Assembly (NCBI RefSeq): GCF_023558375.1
Contig: NZ_CP083761.1
Location: 4,357,001-4,421,000 of the forward strand
Direction: 5' to 3'
Length of the DNA stretch: 64,000 bases
Source: Chroococcidiopsis sp. CCMEE 29
GTDB taxonomy: Bacteria; Cyanobacteriota; Cyanobacteriia; Cyanobacteriales; Chroococcidiopsidaceae
Shown here piece after piece: positions 7,771 through 17,300 of the stretch. Position 1 is the stretch's first letter. Each line of letters begins with the position of its first letter. Made by a program: the position numbers and the translations under genes. The notes below the pieces were generated by a model. It was not told the origin of the DNA and ran no database searches. It saw only the letters and a list, made by a program, of their open reading frames with translations.

Positions 7771-8757
7771 ATGGAAACAGCGGTTTTAGGGATTGATGTT
7801 GGTAAGAGTAAAGTGCATGTTTGTTTACTCCTACCAAACGGCAAGAGTAAACCAAAAGCATTAGGGAACAATCTAGAGGGGTATCAAGAACTTTTAAATT
7901 GGCTATCAAGACAAGGAATCACTAAAGTGCACGCTTGTATGGAGGCTACAGGGAGTTATGGCAGCGCCTTAGCACGATACTTCTACGAGCAGGAACAAAC
8001 GGTGAGTCTAGTCAATCCCAGCCGAGTAAAGGGATTTGCTATCAGTGAAATGACGCGAACCAAAACAGACAAGGTAGATGCTGGAGTCATTGCTCGGTTT
8101 TGCGCCGCACTGCATCCGCCTAGCTGGAGTCCACCTGCTGCTGAGATTGAGCAACTACAGGCAATCATGCGGCGACTCGAATCGCTCAATCAAATGCTAC
8201 AACAGGAGAAGAACCGTTTAGATGTCACTGATAACCCAGATGTACAAGCGTCGATTTCAAGCCACATTCAGTTTTTAGAGAACGAGCTCGGCAAGACACG
8301 GCAATTGATTCATACTCACTTCAAGCAGCATACAAACTTGAGAGCCCAACGCGATTTGCTCACTTCAATTCCAGGTGTGGGAGAGCAAACCGCTGCCAGC
8401 ATCTTGGCAGAAATTGGTAGTGTGACTACCTTTGAAAGCGCCCGTCAATTGGCTGCCTATAGTGGGCTGACACCGCGTGAGCGCACAAGTGGCACTTCTG
8501 TAAGAGGCAAGACAAGTCTTTCGCGCATCGGTAACTCTAGACTTCGCAAGGCTTTGTTCATGCCTGCTTTAACAGCTGCTCAATGTAATCCGATTTTACA
8601 TGACCTCTGGGAACGCCTGTTGAGACGTGGCAAGACCAAAATGGTTGCAGTAGGAGCCGTGATGCGAAAATTACTACATTTAGCATTTGGAGTCCTCAAG
8701 TCAGGAAAACCTTTCGACCCTGATTACGGTAAGCCACTTGCAACTGTTGCTGCTTGA
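7771..8757 (+). CDS. IS110-family DEDD recombinase
   Basis: Transposase of about 328 aa from ATG 7771; an upstream in-frame start at 7720 would add unconserved residues. The N-terminal RuvC-like DEDD domain shows LGIDVGKSKVHV, CMEATGSYG and TKTDKVDAGVIARF. The C-terminal Transposase_20 domain has TSIPGVGEQTAASILAEIG and SGTSVRGKTSLSRIGNSRLR, which contains the conserved catalytic serine. It appears full length and intact. IS110 recombinases use a bridge RNA encoded next to them, and a candidate lies directly upstream. Confidence 0.93.
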   Translation: METAVLGIDVGKSKVHVCLLLPNGKSKPKALGNNLEGYQELLNWLSRQGITKVHACMEATGSYGSALARYFYEQEQTVSLVNPSRVKGFAISEMTRTKTDKVDAGVIARFCAALHPPSWSPPAAEIEQLQAIMRRLESLNQMLQQEKNRLDVTDNPDVQASISSHIQFLENELGKTRQLIHTHFKQHTNLRAQRDLLTSIPGVGEQTAASILAEIGSVTTFESARQLAAYSGLTPRERTSGTSVRGKTSLSRIGNSRLRKALFMPALTAAQCNPILHDLWERLLRRGKTKMVAVGAVMRKLLHLAFGVLKSGKPFDPDYGKPLATVAA

Positions 8758-8829
8758 GAATAAGACAGTTATTGTACTTATGAAAAAATCCCTAAATAGG
8801 TTGCCAAAACAAGACGGTATCTGACAAAA

Positions 8830-9998
8830 CTAAGAAGCTGGAAAGCGTCTGAGGACGGTGAATTCACGCTCGAAGGAATCATTGTGTTGTCGCTTGGAAG
8901 CAAGGGCAGGTTGAGGGTCATGCAAACTTGAGAGGCACCGATAAACCTGAATCTTCCATTGGTGGGTGATGGCGAGGCGAATCCAATTCCAACCAATTTT
9001 CAGATAACTCATGCCCCGATTCGAGTGAGTATCGACTTGGCGACGCTTGCCCGACGCGACCACCTGCACTCCTTGCAGCACCAGAAACAGCATGGTCAAG
9101 GCAATCACCCCGCATAAGTGCGAGAGGGCAAACTTGTCCCGCAACCTGGAGGCTTCGAGATTGAATCCGTTCGACTTGAGATCCAAAAAGGATTGCTCGA
9201 CCTGAAACCGGAGTCGGTATTGAGCAAACGTTTGCAAGTTCGTCCATCGCTCACAATCGTCCAATCCTCGCCACTGGGCTTGTCATGGGCAAACGCTAGG
9301 TAAACGTTGGGGTAGGGTTTGGTTTTACCCACCGACACCATCGGCGTAAAATAAGCTTGTCCGGGCTGCAACGGGATGGACGACACTTTGCGCCATTGTC
9401 CTTGGTACTGAAACTGAAATGAACGTTTAATCCGAATCCGAAAATGCCAACTCAGATTCTCTCGGAGGTACTTCATCAGTTTGCCATCGGCGAAGCCCCG
9501 GTCTGCCAGCAGGACAATTGCTACCCCATCGGGCAGGATTGTTTGAGCTTGTCGCAGGACCCGCTGAATCGTCCATAACCGGACGGTGCTGCTGGAGTGT
9601 GCCACCACTCGCCAAGCAATGGGAACGGTTCTGCCTCGATCCACCACGCCCACCCACACGATGCAAAAACAATTCCATACCACCGTCGTGTCCAGGCTCA
9701 AATACAGCCGTTTCTGGCTCCACTCAGACAGGGCTTGCTCAATCAGGGCATGATGAGCGGCAATGACATTAATGCGTCGATTTGACAACCAACGCCGAAA
9801 CCGTCTCTGATGCGACTGCGCGACTTGAGCTCGGCTAATCACATACACGCCAAACCCGCCCAGATGCACGTTCTGGCTTTGAATCATCCCTATCATCATC
9901 CAGCAGAGCGTTTGTAAGTGCCGCGCATCTTGCCATTGAATCTCACATTGACTCAGATATTGCGACAACGCATCATAGAGACGGGAAGTAGGAGCCAT
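8830..9998 (-). pseudogene. IS4-family transposase, frameshifted
   Basis: Two overlapping - strand frames make up one DDE transposase of about 390 aa. The N-terminal part (9998 down to near 9250) has LSLDTTVVW and LLADRGFADGKLMKYL with the first two catalytic aspartates. The C-terminal part (near 9250 down to 8830) has QYRLRFQVEQSFLDLKS, the Y-x2-R-x3-E-x6-K signature of IS4 transposases. The frame changes near 9245-9255, after EDWTIVSD. A single-base indel is the simplest explanation, so this copy is probably inactive. Confidence 0.85.
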
Positions 9999-10097
9999 TG
10001 ATTTTGCTGTTAGGTGTGGTAACTTTCCAGCTTAAACCAGGCTCTGCTTCCCTCCTAGCTTGACTTTCGACCTCAACATCTTTTGTCAGTCAGTCAG

Positions 10098-10109
10098 GAT
10101 GGTCTACCT
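10098..10109. repeat. Target-site duplication, right copy (12 bp)
   Basis: GATGGTCTACCT, identical to 7487-7498. It directly precedes the surviving 3' part of hsdS and follows the right end of the IS4-type element. Confidence 0.88.
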
Positions 10110-11585
10110 ATGCTTAGTGCTCGGAACATTGAAAACGGACGCATTATTTTTGATGAGTATAGATTCATTGAACGAACTGCGTTTGAGACAGAGGACGCTA
10201 GAACACGGGTACGTCCTGGCGATGTATTACTAACTATTGTCGGCGCAATTGGCAGGGCTGCAACTGTACCAGAAAACATTAAACCCTTCACGCTTCAGAG
10301 GAGTGTAGCTGTTCTCTGTCCTATTGGTATAACCCCTGATTTCCTCATGTATCAACTGCACTCTCCACAAGTGCAGAAAAAACTGATTCGGGAAGCGAAA
10401 GGCACAGCACAAAAGGGAGTTTATCTAAAGACATTGGGTAAGCTGGAACTGCTCATTCCACCTATTAACGAGCAACACAGCATTGTTGCCAAAATTGAAG
10501 CGCTGAAGGCTCGGAGTCAGCAGGTGAAGGAGGCGCTTGAGGCAATTCCTCCTCTCCTAGACCAGTTCCGTCAATCAGTTCTCGCCGCCGCCTTTCGTGG
10601 GGATTTAACTGCTAATTGGCGAGAGAAAAACCCAGACATCGAACCTGCATCAGTTTTGCTAGAGCGTATTTGTGCAGAACGTCGCCGCCGTTGGGAAGAA
10701 GCCGAACTGGAGAGGATGAAGGCTAATGGCAAAGTACCTACGGATAATAAATGGAAGTCGAAATACAAGCAACCTGAGTCAGTTGACGCTCTTGAATTAC
10801 CTAAATTACCTAATGGGTGGTGCTGGGCATTCGTAGAGTCGCTCTCTACAAAAGTTGTGGATGGAGTTCATAAGAAACCAAACTATACTGAGGCTGGTAT
10901 ACCATTTGTAACCATAAAGAACTTAACTGCTGGTTCTGGCATAAGTTTCGATGAAATCAATTATATTTCGCTAGAAGATCATGAGGAGTTTTTCAAACGC
11001 GCGAACCCTGAATGCGGTGACATCCTGATAACAAAAGATGGGACTCTAGGTGTCGTAAGAGTTGTTCGCACAGATATTATATTCAGTATTTTTGTTTCGG
11101 TAGCTTTAGTGAAGCCTGTTACCTACAAAATGAGTGATTATCTTGAGTTAGCCTTCTCCTGTCCACAAATGCGCGAGCAAATGTTGGGCACAGGAATAGG
11201 ACTGATGCACATTCACCTAAAAGACTTACGACGCTATGCCGTTCCAGTTGCTCCTCTAGAAGAACAGCAAGAAATCGTCCGTAGAATTCAATTCTTATTC
11301 AAAGCTGCTGACAAAATCGAACAACAATACCGAGAAGTTAAAGCCAACCTTGAATTACTGGATCAATCCATCCTCGCCAAAGCCTTTCGCGGCAAACTGG
11401 TTCCCCAAGATCCCAACGACGAGCCTGCATCTGTCCTGCTAGAACGCATTCGCGCAGAACGAGCAAAACGAGAAGCCGAAGCTAAAGCCGCCAAGAAATC
11501 GACAGGCAAGACAACTGGACGACGCAGCAGGAAAGCACAACAGCAATCAGAGTCAACTCAATTGGAGTTACCAGGATTGGAATAG
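10110..11585 (+). pseudogene. hsdS: 3' part of the type I specificity subunit (HsdS)
   Basis: It encodes nearly all of HsdS after the first 40 or so residues. The remainder of target-recognition domain 1 (MLSARNIENGRIIFDEYRF) is followed by the first conserved helix repeat (LIPPINEQHSIVAKIEALKAR, near 10450). The second recognition domain starts LPNGWCWAFVESLS (near 10805) and a second spacer helix (PLEEQQEIVRRIQFLFKAADKIEQQ, near 11250) precedes a lysine-rich tail. An ATG at 10110 could start a shortened protein. The insertion removes the first domain's N-terminus and the native ribosome site, so function is probably lost. Confidence 0.9.
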
Positions 11586-11688
11586 GGGGAGGAGTAGACA
11601 GCGATCGCAAGTAATGCAACCAAAGTAGCGATCGCCATTTTTGCTCTTTTACCAAATTGAATATCAATGATTTCTGAATACTCTTGGA

Positions 11689-11850
11689 TTGACTTCTCCC
11701 GCCCATGAATGAGGCGGGATTCTAAACTGATGCTACGTGACGGGTTGAAACCACGTCACTTCGCTTTATCAATTTAGCTGACCACAGTTTTATTCTGTGG
11801 GGCGCAGTCAATAACGCCCTACCGATTCTACTTAGGTCTAACCCAAGTGT
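11689..11850 (-). ncRNA. Candidate omega RNA at the tnpB 3' end
   Basis: In tnpB elements the guide RNA spans the end of tnpB and the right element end, with its guide read from flanking DNA. The right-end hairpin (11698-11718) marks the predicted scaffold end, so the guide would start at 11688 and run into flanking DNA on the - strand. The extent is inferred from the family. Confidence 0.4.
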
Positions 11851-13017
11851 TACCGCTACTTTGCGAATGATATTGGCAGCGCCGTTGCAGTCTGCATTGA
11901 CGTACCAATTTAAGGCTGTCCGAAACAATCCGCGCTGAACTCGTTTTCCTGATGATTTCCAATTCTGGGGTTTTTCACCATACTTGGGGAGAGAATCACC
12001 ATCTAAAAACGAAGCAGCAGAAGTGTTCGCTTCCTCTGTTTCTACAAATCTAATTCCATATTGTTCGCATAACTGACTGATTCTTTCTTTAAGTCTTGCT
12101 GTAGGTATTTGCACAAAAGATTGGTTGCTTTTACCCAAATTTATCTGTTGTCTTTGCCCCTGGTTCCAGCCAAATGCTATTGTCCCGATTCGATTTTCAA
12201 AACAGTGGTTGATGACTAATTTTGCTGCTTTATTTATTGCATCTCGCATTTGTCGATTGCGCTTTTCAGTAATAGCAGCCAACCGATTAGACCAAAAGCC
12301 TTGAGGTTTGTTTTCTTTGAGTGTTGAAATTTGTTTGTTGTACCAACGATTAAGAGACTTTAAGTGTCTGCCATCAACAATAAAGCTAGTGCCAACGTTA
12401 GAAACACAAGTTAGCCAATTACTAAGTCCCGGGTCAATTCCAAGTGCATTATTTGGGTCTACATCCACTTTAATAACATCAGTTTTGTAAACAAATTCGA
12501 CATAAAAACAGCGATTTCTTGGCAGTATCCGCAGTTCCTTTATATCTGCAAACTTTAGATTAGATGGCATAGGTACAAAAAAGCAATCCAATCCAAACCA
12601 GCACTTGACTTGTCTTCCTATTGGGATACGGATTTGATTGTCTACCAATCTTAACGCTTGCTTGGGATAAGAGACGAGTGCAAATCCCCCAGGTTTCCTG
12701 TATTTAGGTGGTCTAGGCTTATCCGCAATTTCCCCTCGGTTAAATGCTTGTCTTAGCTTTTTAAAGGACTCGAATGATTCAGCAACAGACCTGAGTATTT
12801 GTTGGGAAGCTTGCGAGTACAAAGCCTTAAAATGCTTGTTAGTTTTATACTCTGCTTCCAGATCGTACTTGCCAATTAACTTTTGTGTCTTAAAATATAA
12901 CTGCCGAGCATAATATATACCGCAGTTAGTTAAGCTGTTAGCTTGTTGACAGATAAATTCTAAGACTGATTTGAGTTCGTTATTTGGATGCAATAAAACT
13001 TGCTGACAACCGTACAA
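11722..13017 (-). CDS. tnpB: TnpB RNA-guided endonuclease (IS605 OrfB)
   Basis: TnpB of 431 aa. An N-terminal helical/OB part (ICQQANSLTNCGIYYARQLYFK, residues 22-43) precedes the RuvC core: D195 in GIDPGLSNWL and D376 in NADCNGAANI. Where most TnpBs have the RuvC-II glutamate there is IAFGWNQGQ (280-288). Glutamates E326/E328/E329 (FVETEEANTSAASFLD) may take the role, as in subgroups with a rearranged active site. No CxxC zinc finger is visible. The start is TTG at 13017 with a strong GGAGGTGAT ribosome site. The frame is intact. Confidence 0.9.
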   Translation of the reverse strand: MYGCQQVLLHPNNELKSVLEFICQQANSLTNCGIYYARQLYFKTQKLIGKYDLEAEYKTNKHFKALYSQASQQILRSVAESFESFKKLRQAFNRGEIADKPRPPKYRKPGGFALVSYPKQALRLVDNQIRIPIGRQVKCWFGLDCFFVPMPSNLKFADIKELRILPRNRCFYVEFVYKTDVIKVDVDPNNALGIDPGLSNWLTCVSNVGTSFIVDGRHLKSLNRWYNKQISTLKENKPQGFWSNRLAAITEKRNRQMRDAINKAAKLVINHCFENRIGTIAFGWNQGQRQQINLGKSNQSFVQIPTARLKERISQLCEQYGIRFVETEEANTSAASFLDGDSLPKYGEKPQNWKSSGKRVQRGLFRTALNWYVNADCNGAANIIRKVAVTLGLDLSRIGRALLTAPHRIKLWSAKLIKRSDVVSTRHVASV

Positions 13018-13157
13018 TTACATCACCTCCTAGTTAACTAATATACAATGAATTCAACAGTTTAAATATTAAGATATCAACAAGACTGGCAGGATAAATC
13101 CTGCCGTGTGGCTTTCATCCCACCCTTAAAAGTGGTGGGCTTTCAGCCTACTTTTCT

Positions 13158-13405
13158 GTAATATTTACTCATGCCGACGAGTGCAGCCAGGTGCGCGAGC
13201 TTAATCTCTCCATCAAGATAGATCTGAATATACTCAAGCACCTGAGTTAGTTTGTATTGTGGCAGTCCATCTTCATACTCTGACAGCGCTGATTTTACTG
13301 TTGTATAGTTTTTGAGTAGATGTACGGCAAGCGCAGTTCCCATTGCTTCACCATAAAGCCGACCTGACGGACAACCCGCTTCCAACTCGGCTTTGAGTGC
13401 CACAA
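13158..13405 (-). pseudogene. Remnant of an AraC-family regulator
   Basis: On the - strand the frame encodes ALKAELEAGCPSGRLYGEAMG, ALAVHLLKNY and GLPQYKLTQVLEYI, then IKLAHLAALVGMSKYY. This is the segment around the first helix-turn-helix of cyanobacterial AraC-type regulators. It stops at the tnpB element insertion point (13157), and no continuation is visible beyond the element. The upstream end fuses to an IS6 remnant near 13410. Confidence 0.7.
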
Positions 13406-13414
13406 GATGCCATC

Positions 13415-13582
13415 CCACGCTGTTTTTCCACTCATCTTCTCTACGTCGCGATAGCTAAGGGAAAACGAGTTGTACAGCCAAATGCAGTAGCTGATGATTT
13501 CTGGTGGGAAGCGGTGGCGGTGGTACAAGGTGGACTTTTTATTCAGGGGAGAATTATCCCAGTTTTTGTTCTCTCCCGTCAC
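13415..13582 (-). pseudogene. Remnant of an IS6-family transposase (N-terminus)
   Basis: The sequence LYHRHRFPPEIISYCIWLY plus SLSYRDVEKM matches the start of IS6/IS240-type transposases. The match breaks off near 13440 and runs into the AraC remnant. No DDE domain follows, so only a fragment survives. Confidence 0.65.
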
Positions 13583-13614
13583 CCCTCACTTAACTTGACA
13601 ATACCACTAGAGTT

Positions 13615-14130
13615 CTAAAAATTCCTGGGCAATCGCCCCGTGGTTTTGAGCCAGTTTTGAGCTTCTAGATAGTTGTTAGGATCGAATTGAATGGCACGTC
13701 TCCAATAGTCAGCTGCTTTGTCAAACAAATTCTTAGCTGCGTCGATGTCCCCTGCTTCCTTCGCTTGTTCCCCCTGGTAGTGGTAAATTACTGCAATATT
13801 GTTTAGCGCTTGAGGCAGGCAGTGGTTGCATTCCAGTGCTTGTTCATAATACTCCAACGCTCTTTCAAGCTCGCCATTACTGGCATGGATTAGTCCCATG
13901 TTGTAGAGGATGTAGCTGCGGTCGTAGGAGTCTTCTTCTAACTCTAGGGCTTGATTGTAATTATCCAAAGCTTCGGCGTATTCTCCATCTGCTTGAGCCG
14001 ACATGCCATCACGGTAATAGACAAAAGCTTCTTTGGCTTTTTTATTGGCGGGCATAATCTTGAGGATAATATCCGCCATGACTGTAAAGGATTTGTCAAT
14101 AAAATTGTCGTTTTTCTGTGCTCTTGGCAT
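13615..14130 (-). CDS. ycf3: Photosystem I assembly protein Ycf3
   Basis: Protein of 171 aa with three TPR repeats: [31 protein letters not shown] (residues 35-65), [29 protein letters not shown] (72-100) and [17 protein letters not shown], then a last repeat ending in [12 protein letters not shown]. Length and ends match Ycf3, the thylakoid-associated chaperone for PsaA/PsaB assembly. It is a single-gene unit with a 224-bp upstream region. The IS and AraC debris lies just beyond its 3' end without touching it. Confidence 0.95.
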   Translation of the reverse strand: MPRAQKNDNFIDKSFTVMADIILKIMPANKKAKEAFVYYRDGMSAQADGEYAEALDNYNQALELEEDSYDRSYILYNMGLIHASNGELERALEYYEQALECNHCLPQALNNIAVIYHYQGEQAKEAGDIDAAKNLFDKAADYWRRAIQFDPNNYLEAQNWLKTTGRLPRNF

Positions 14131-14354
14131 ATATGCCTCGGTAATACTGATGTGATGTGACTCCGCTTTAGCAGATGAGTTTAGCGTCTCAAAGATTATT
14201 GTAATTGAGGGCTGAGTTCCTAGGTTAGATCTTGCAATCTATGGATACACAATCGTGCATTTTAACTTTAATGCGGTAGAAATCCTGACGATCGCCCTTG
14301 AAGAGGACGCGGGGATGGGGAGGCTTGGGACACCCAAGCCGCTTGTTCGTTTTC

Positions 14355-17300
14355 TCATCTTTCCTCGATTACTGCCTCAGCTTGGTGAACAAGCGATCGC
14401 AACCTATCAATCATTTCCTGCTTAACATCTTGCCATAGACCGCGTTGATGCGCTTCTAATAACCGTTCTGCCATATCACGTAAAGCCCAGGGATTCTTTT
14501 CTTGCATGAACTTCTGCACAGTTGAATCGAATAAGTATGCCGCTGCCACTCCCTGGTACATATGATCTTCCACACACTTAGCAGTGGCATCGTAGGCAAA
14601 CAGATAGTCTACGGTTGCTGCCATTTCAAATGCCCCCTTGTAACCGTGGCGCATCACCCCAGCAATCCACTTGGGATTAACAACGCGCGAACGATATACT
14701 CGCGCTATTTCTTCTTTTAGCTGGCGAATGCGAGGATTTGAGGGCAGAGAATTGTCACCAAAAAAGGTTTGTGGATTCTGCCCCCGCACTGAGCGTACCG
14801 CTGCCGTTAAGCCGCCCTGAAATTGGTAATAGTCATCAGAATCTAGCAAGTCATGTTCGCGGTTATCCTGATTGTGCAGCACTACTTGGATCTGCTGTAA
14901 ACGCTGCTCAAACGCTTCGGGGGCGGCACGTCCTTCATCCGAACGAGAATAGGCGTAACAACTCCAGTTAATGTAAGCACGGGCTAAGTCTTGGTCATCC
15001 GTCCAGTTTTGCGCCTCGATTAAGCCTTGGAGTCCAGCACCATAAGCTCCGGGTTTAGAACCAAAGATTCGATAACGCGATCGCGCTTCTGCTTGTTGTG
15101 GTGTCAACCCCGCTGTTTGCCAAAACTGAGTTTCGCACCTTACTTGCGCTGCCAAGGGATTTTGCTCTAGTGGTTCATCTAATGCTGCTACCGCTACCAC
15201 AGCTTGATCGAATAAATCAATCAAGTTGGCAAAAGCATCGCGGAAAAACCCAGAAATTCGTAGGGTTACATCCACACGGGGGCGACCCAAAATCGAAACC
15301 GGCAGAATTTCAAAGTCTACTACCCGCCGCGAGACACCATCCCATACCGGTTGAACACCCAGTAAAGCCAGTGCTTCAGCAATATCATCACCTCCAGTTC
15401 GCATAGTGGAGGTTCCCCAAACTGATAATCCTAGCGTTTTGGGATATTCCCCATTTTCTTGGGTATAGCGTTCAATCAGTGCTTCTGCTGCCTTACGACC
15501 AACATCCCAGGCAGTTTCTGTAGGAATCGCGCGAATGTCAACTGAGTAGAAGTTACGACCCGTGGGCAAGACTTCTGGACGGCCCCTGGTCGGCGCACCG
15601 GATGGACCACTGGGGATATATCGACCATCTAATCCACGTAATAACTGGGTAATTTCTCGATCTGTTTGCCGCAAGGCAGGGAGGAGGCGATCGCTTATCC
15701 AGTCTAGTTCAGGGGCGAGGGGCGACCCGATTTTAGATTTTGGATTTTGGATTTTAGATTGAATTGTCTCTGCTATCTCCTGTCTCTCTCCTGCGTTCTG
15801 CAATAGTTGTTCTACTAATTTGGCGGCATGTTTTTCTAATACTGCAACTGCATCTCCTACTGTGCGACAGGGTTGTTGAATGTTATCAGTTAAAAGCTGA
15901 TAGCTGAGTGTTGATAGCTGAGTGCTGAAATCTGCTGTAAGCGGATCGAAATCTAGCCCCCAATCCTGAGCGATCGCCTGAGTTAAACCGAGACGATTGA
16001 CACCAGGGTGGCGGGCGATCGCCACAATTAAATCTCGTAATTGGGGGGTTGGCGGACACTGCCCAAAAATATGCAAGCCATCGCGGATCTGCGCTTCCTT
16101 CAATTCACACAGATAGCCATCTGCGCGGGTCAGGAAATTTTGGATTTTGGTTGTCTGTAAATCCGATGCGTCCTCTAGTTCCATACCCAGGTCTTGATGT
16201 AGATTTTCTTGGACAATCACCTGGGTGATGCGATCGCCGATCATCGGTAGTCTTGATGGATCTAAGCTTTGAGCTTCGTAATACTCATCAATCAGATTTT
16301 CCAACTGCTGCAAAGGACCATATAGTTCCGCACGAGTCATTGGCGGTGTTAAGTGATCCAGAATTACAGCTTGAGCGCGACGCTTGGCTTGCGCTCCTTC
16401 ACCCGGATCGTTAACAATAAACGGATAAAAATGGGGCAATGCACCAAAAGCAACTTCTGGATAACACTGTTTTGATAAAGCGACACTTTTACCTGGTAGC
16501 CACTCTAGATTTCCGTGTTTGCCCACATGCACAACTGCATCAGCACCAAAACGTTGCCTTAGCCAATAGTAAAAAGCCAAATAAGCATGAGTCGGTTCTA
16601 AATCCGGGGCGTGATAATTTAAAGCTGGGTCAACCTCATACCCCCGCGCTGGTTGAATTCCCACGAAGATATTGCCAAGTTGGATTCCTGCAATTGGAAA
16701 CGGGGCGAGGGGCGAGGGGTGAGGGGTGAGGGGTGAATTCTCCCCCTGCTCCCCCTGCTCAATTCCTCCCCAGCGATCACAAATCTCCTGCTGCACTGTC
16801 TGGGGCAACGTTGCAAAATACTGTTGATATTCCTCCAAGCTTAGCTGTTGTCGTAACGCTCGTAACTCTTTACTTTCTGGGTCATTTGTTACCCCAGATG
16901 TTAAGAGTTGCATCAGTTCATCCCCAGTCTGCGGTACATTCTCCACCTTATACCCAGTCTGTTGTAGAGCTTTCAGTATTTCTACACAACTAGCTGGAGT
17001 GTCTAATCCCACCCCATTGGCAAGGCGACCGTCGCGGTTAGGATAGTTAGCCAAAATCAGGGCAATTTTCCGCTCTTGCAGTGGGGAAGAACGTAGGTTT
17101 ACCCAACGCTCTGCTAGCTCAGCAACAAAGGCAAAGCGATCGCTCACTGGGTCATAAACCACCACATCAGTTTCCAGATCTGAGTTCCAGGCTTGCACAG
17201 CCTTAAAGGAAACAGCACGGCTAATAATTCGCCCATCCACTTCTGGCAGAGCCACATTCATCGCCATATCGCGTGGTGAAAGTCCCTGAAACTGAGATTT

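Larger units (their letters stand above)
7505..8820 (+). mobile_element. IS110-family element (IS621-like) inserted in the IS4 inverted repeat
   Basis: The element is bounded by core dinucleotide CT: 7505-7506 on the left (CT then TGTATC) and 8821-8822 on the right (GACGGTAT then CT). Joining right end, core and left end gives ACGGTATCTTGTAT, very close to the IS621 donor junction as I recall it. The sequence before insertion would have been GCTTGA-CT-GACAAAAC, the IS4 terminal repeat. It has no terminal inverted repeats, as expected for IS110. The left end holds about 264 nt of non-coding DNA before the recombinase gene. Confidence 0.82.
7499..10097 (-). mobile_element. IS4-type insertion sequence in hsdS, itself interrupted by IS110
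   Basis: Outer element between two 12-bp duplications. Its parts are 7499-7504 plus 8821-10097. If the IS110 element is removed, the left end reads CTTGACTGACAAAA, and the reverse complement of the right end contains TGACTGACAAAA, giving a 12-bp terminal inverted repeat. The restored length is about 1.28 kb. It carries one transposase gene on the - strand, now frameshifted. Right-end bases between the repeat and the duplication are slightly irregular. Confidence 0.82.
11689..13157 (-). mobile_element. IS200/IS605-type element with tnpB only
   Basis: On the - strand the element begins after TTAC (13161-13158), the cleavage and TAM tetranucleotide of IS608-like elements. It ends in GAAGTCAA at 11689. 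Hairpins lie at both ends: CCCGCC/GGCGGG (11698-11718) at the right end, and GGCAGGAT/ATCCTGCC (13088-13105) plus CCCACC/GGTGGG (13120-13139) at the left. There is no tnpA. It sits in a remnant of an AraC-like gene. Confidence 0.78.

Noticed and set aside
7658-7909. 83-aa frame on the - strand over the IS110 left end
   Set aside because: It overlaps the candidate bridge RNA and the start of the recombinase gene and has no protein-like features.
11482-11706. 74-aa frame on the - strand across the end of hsdS and the tnpB right end
   Set aside because: It is antisense to the conserved hsdS tail and does not continue the AraC fragment.
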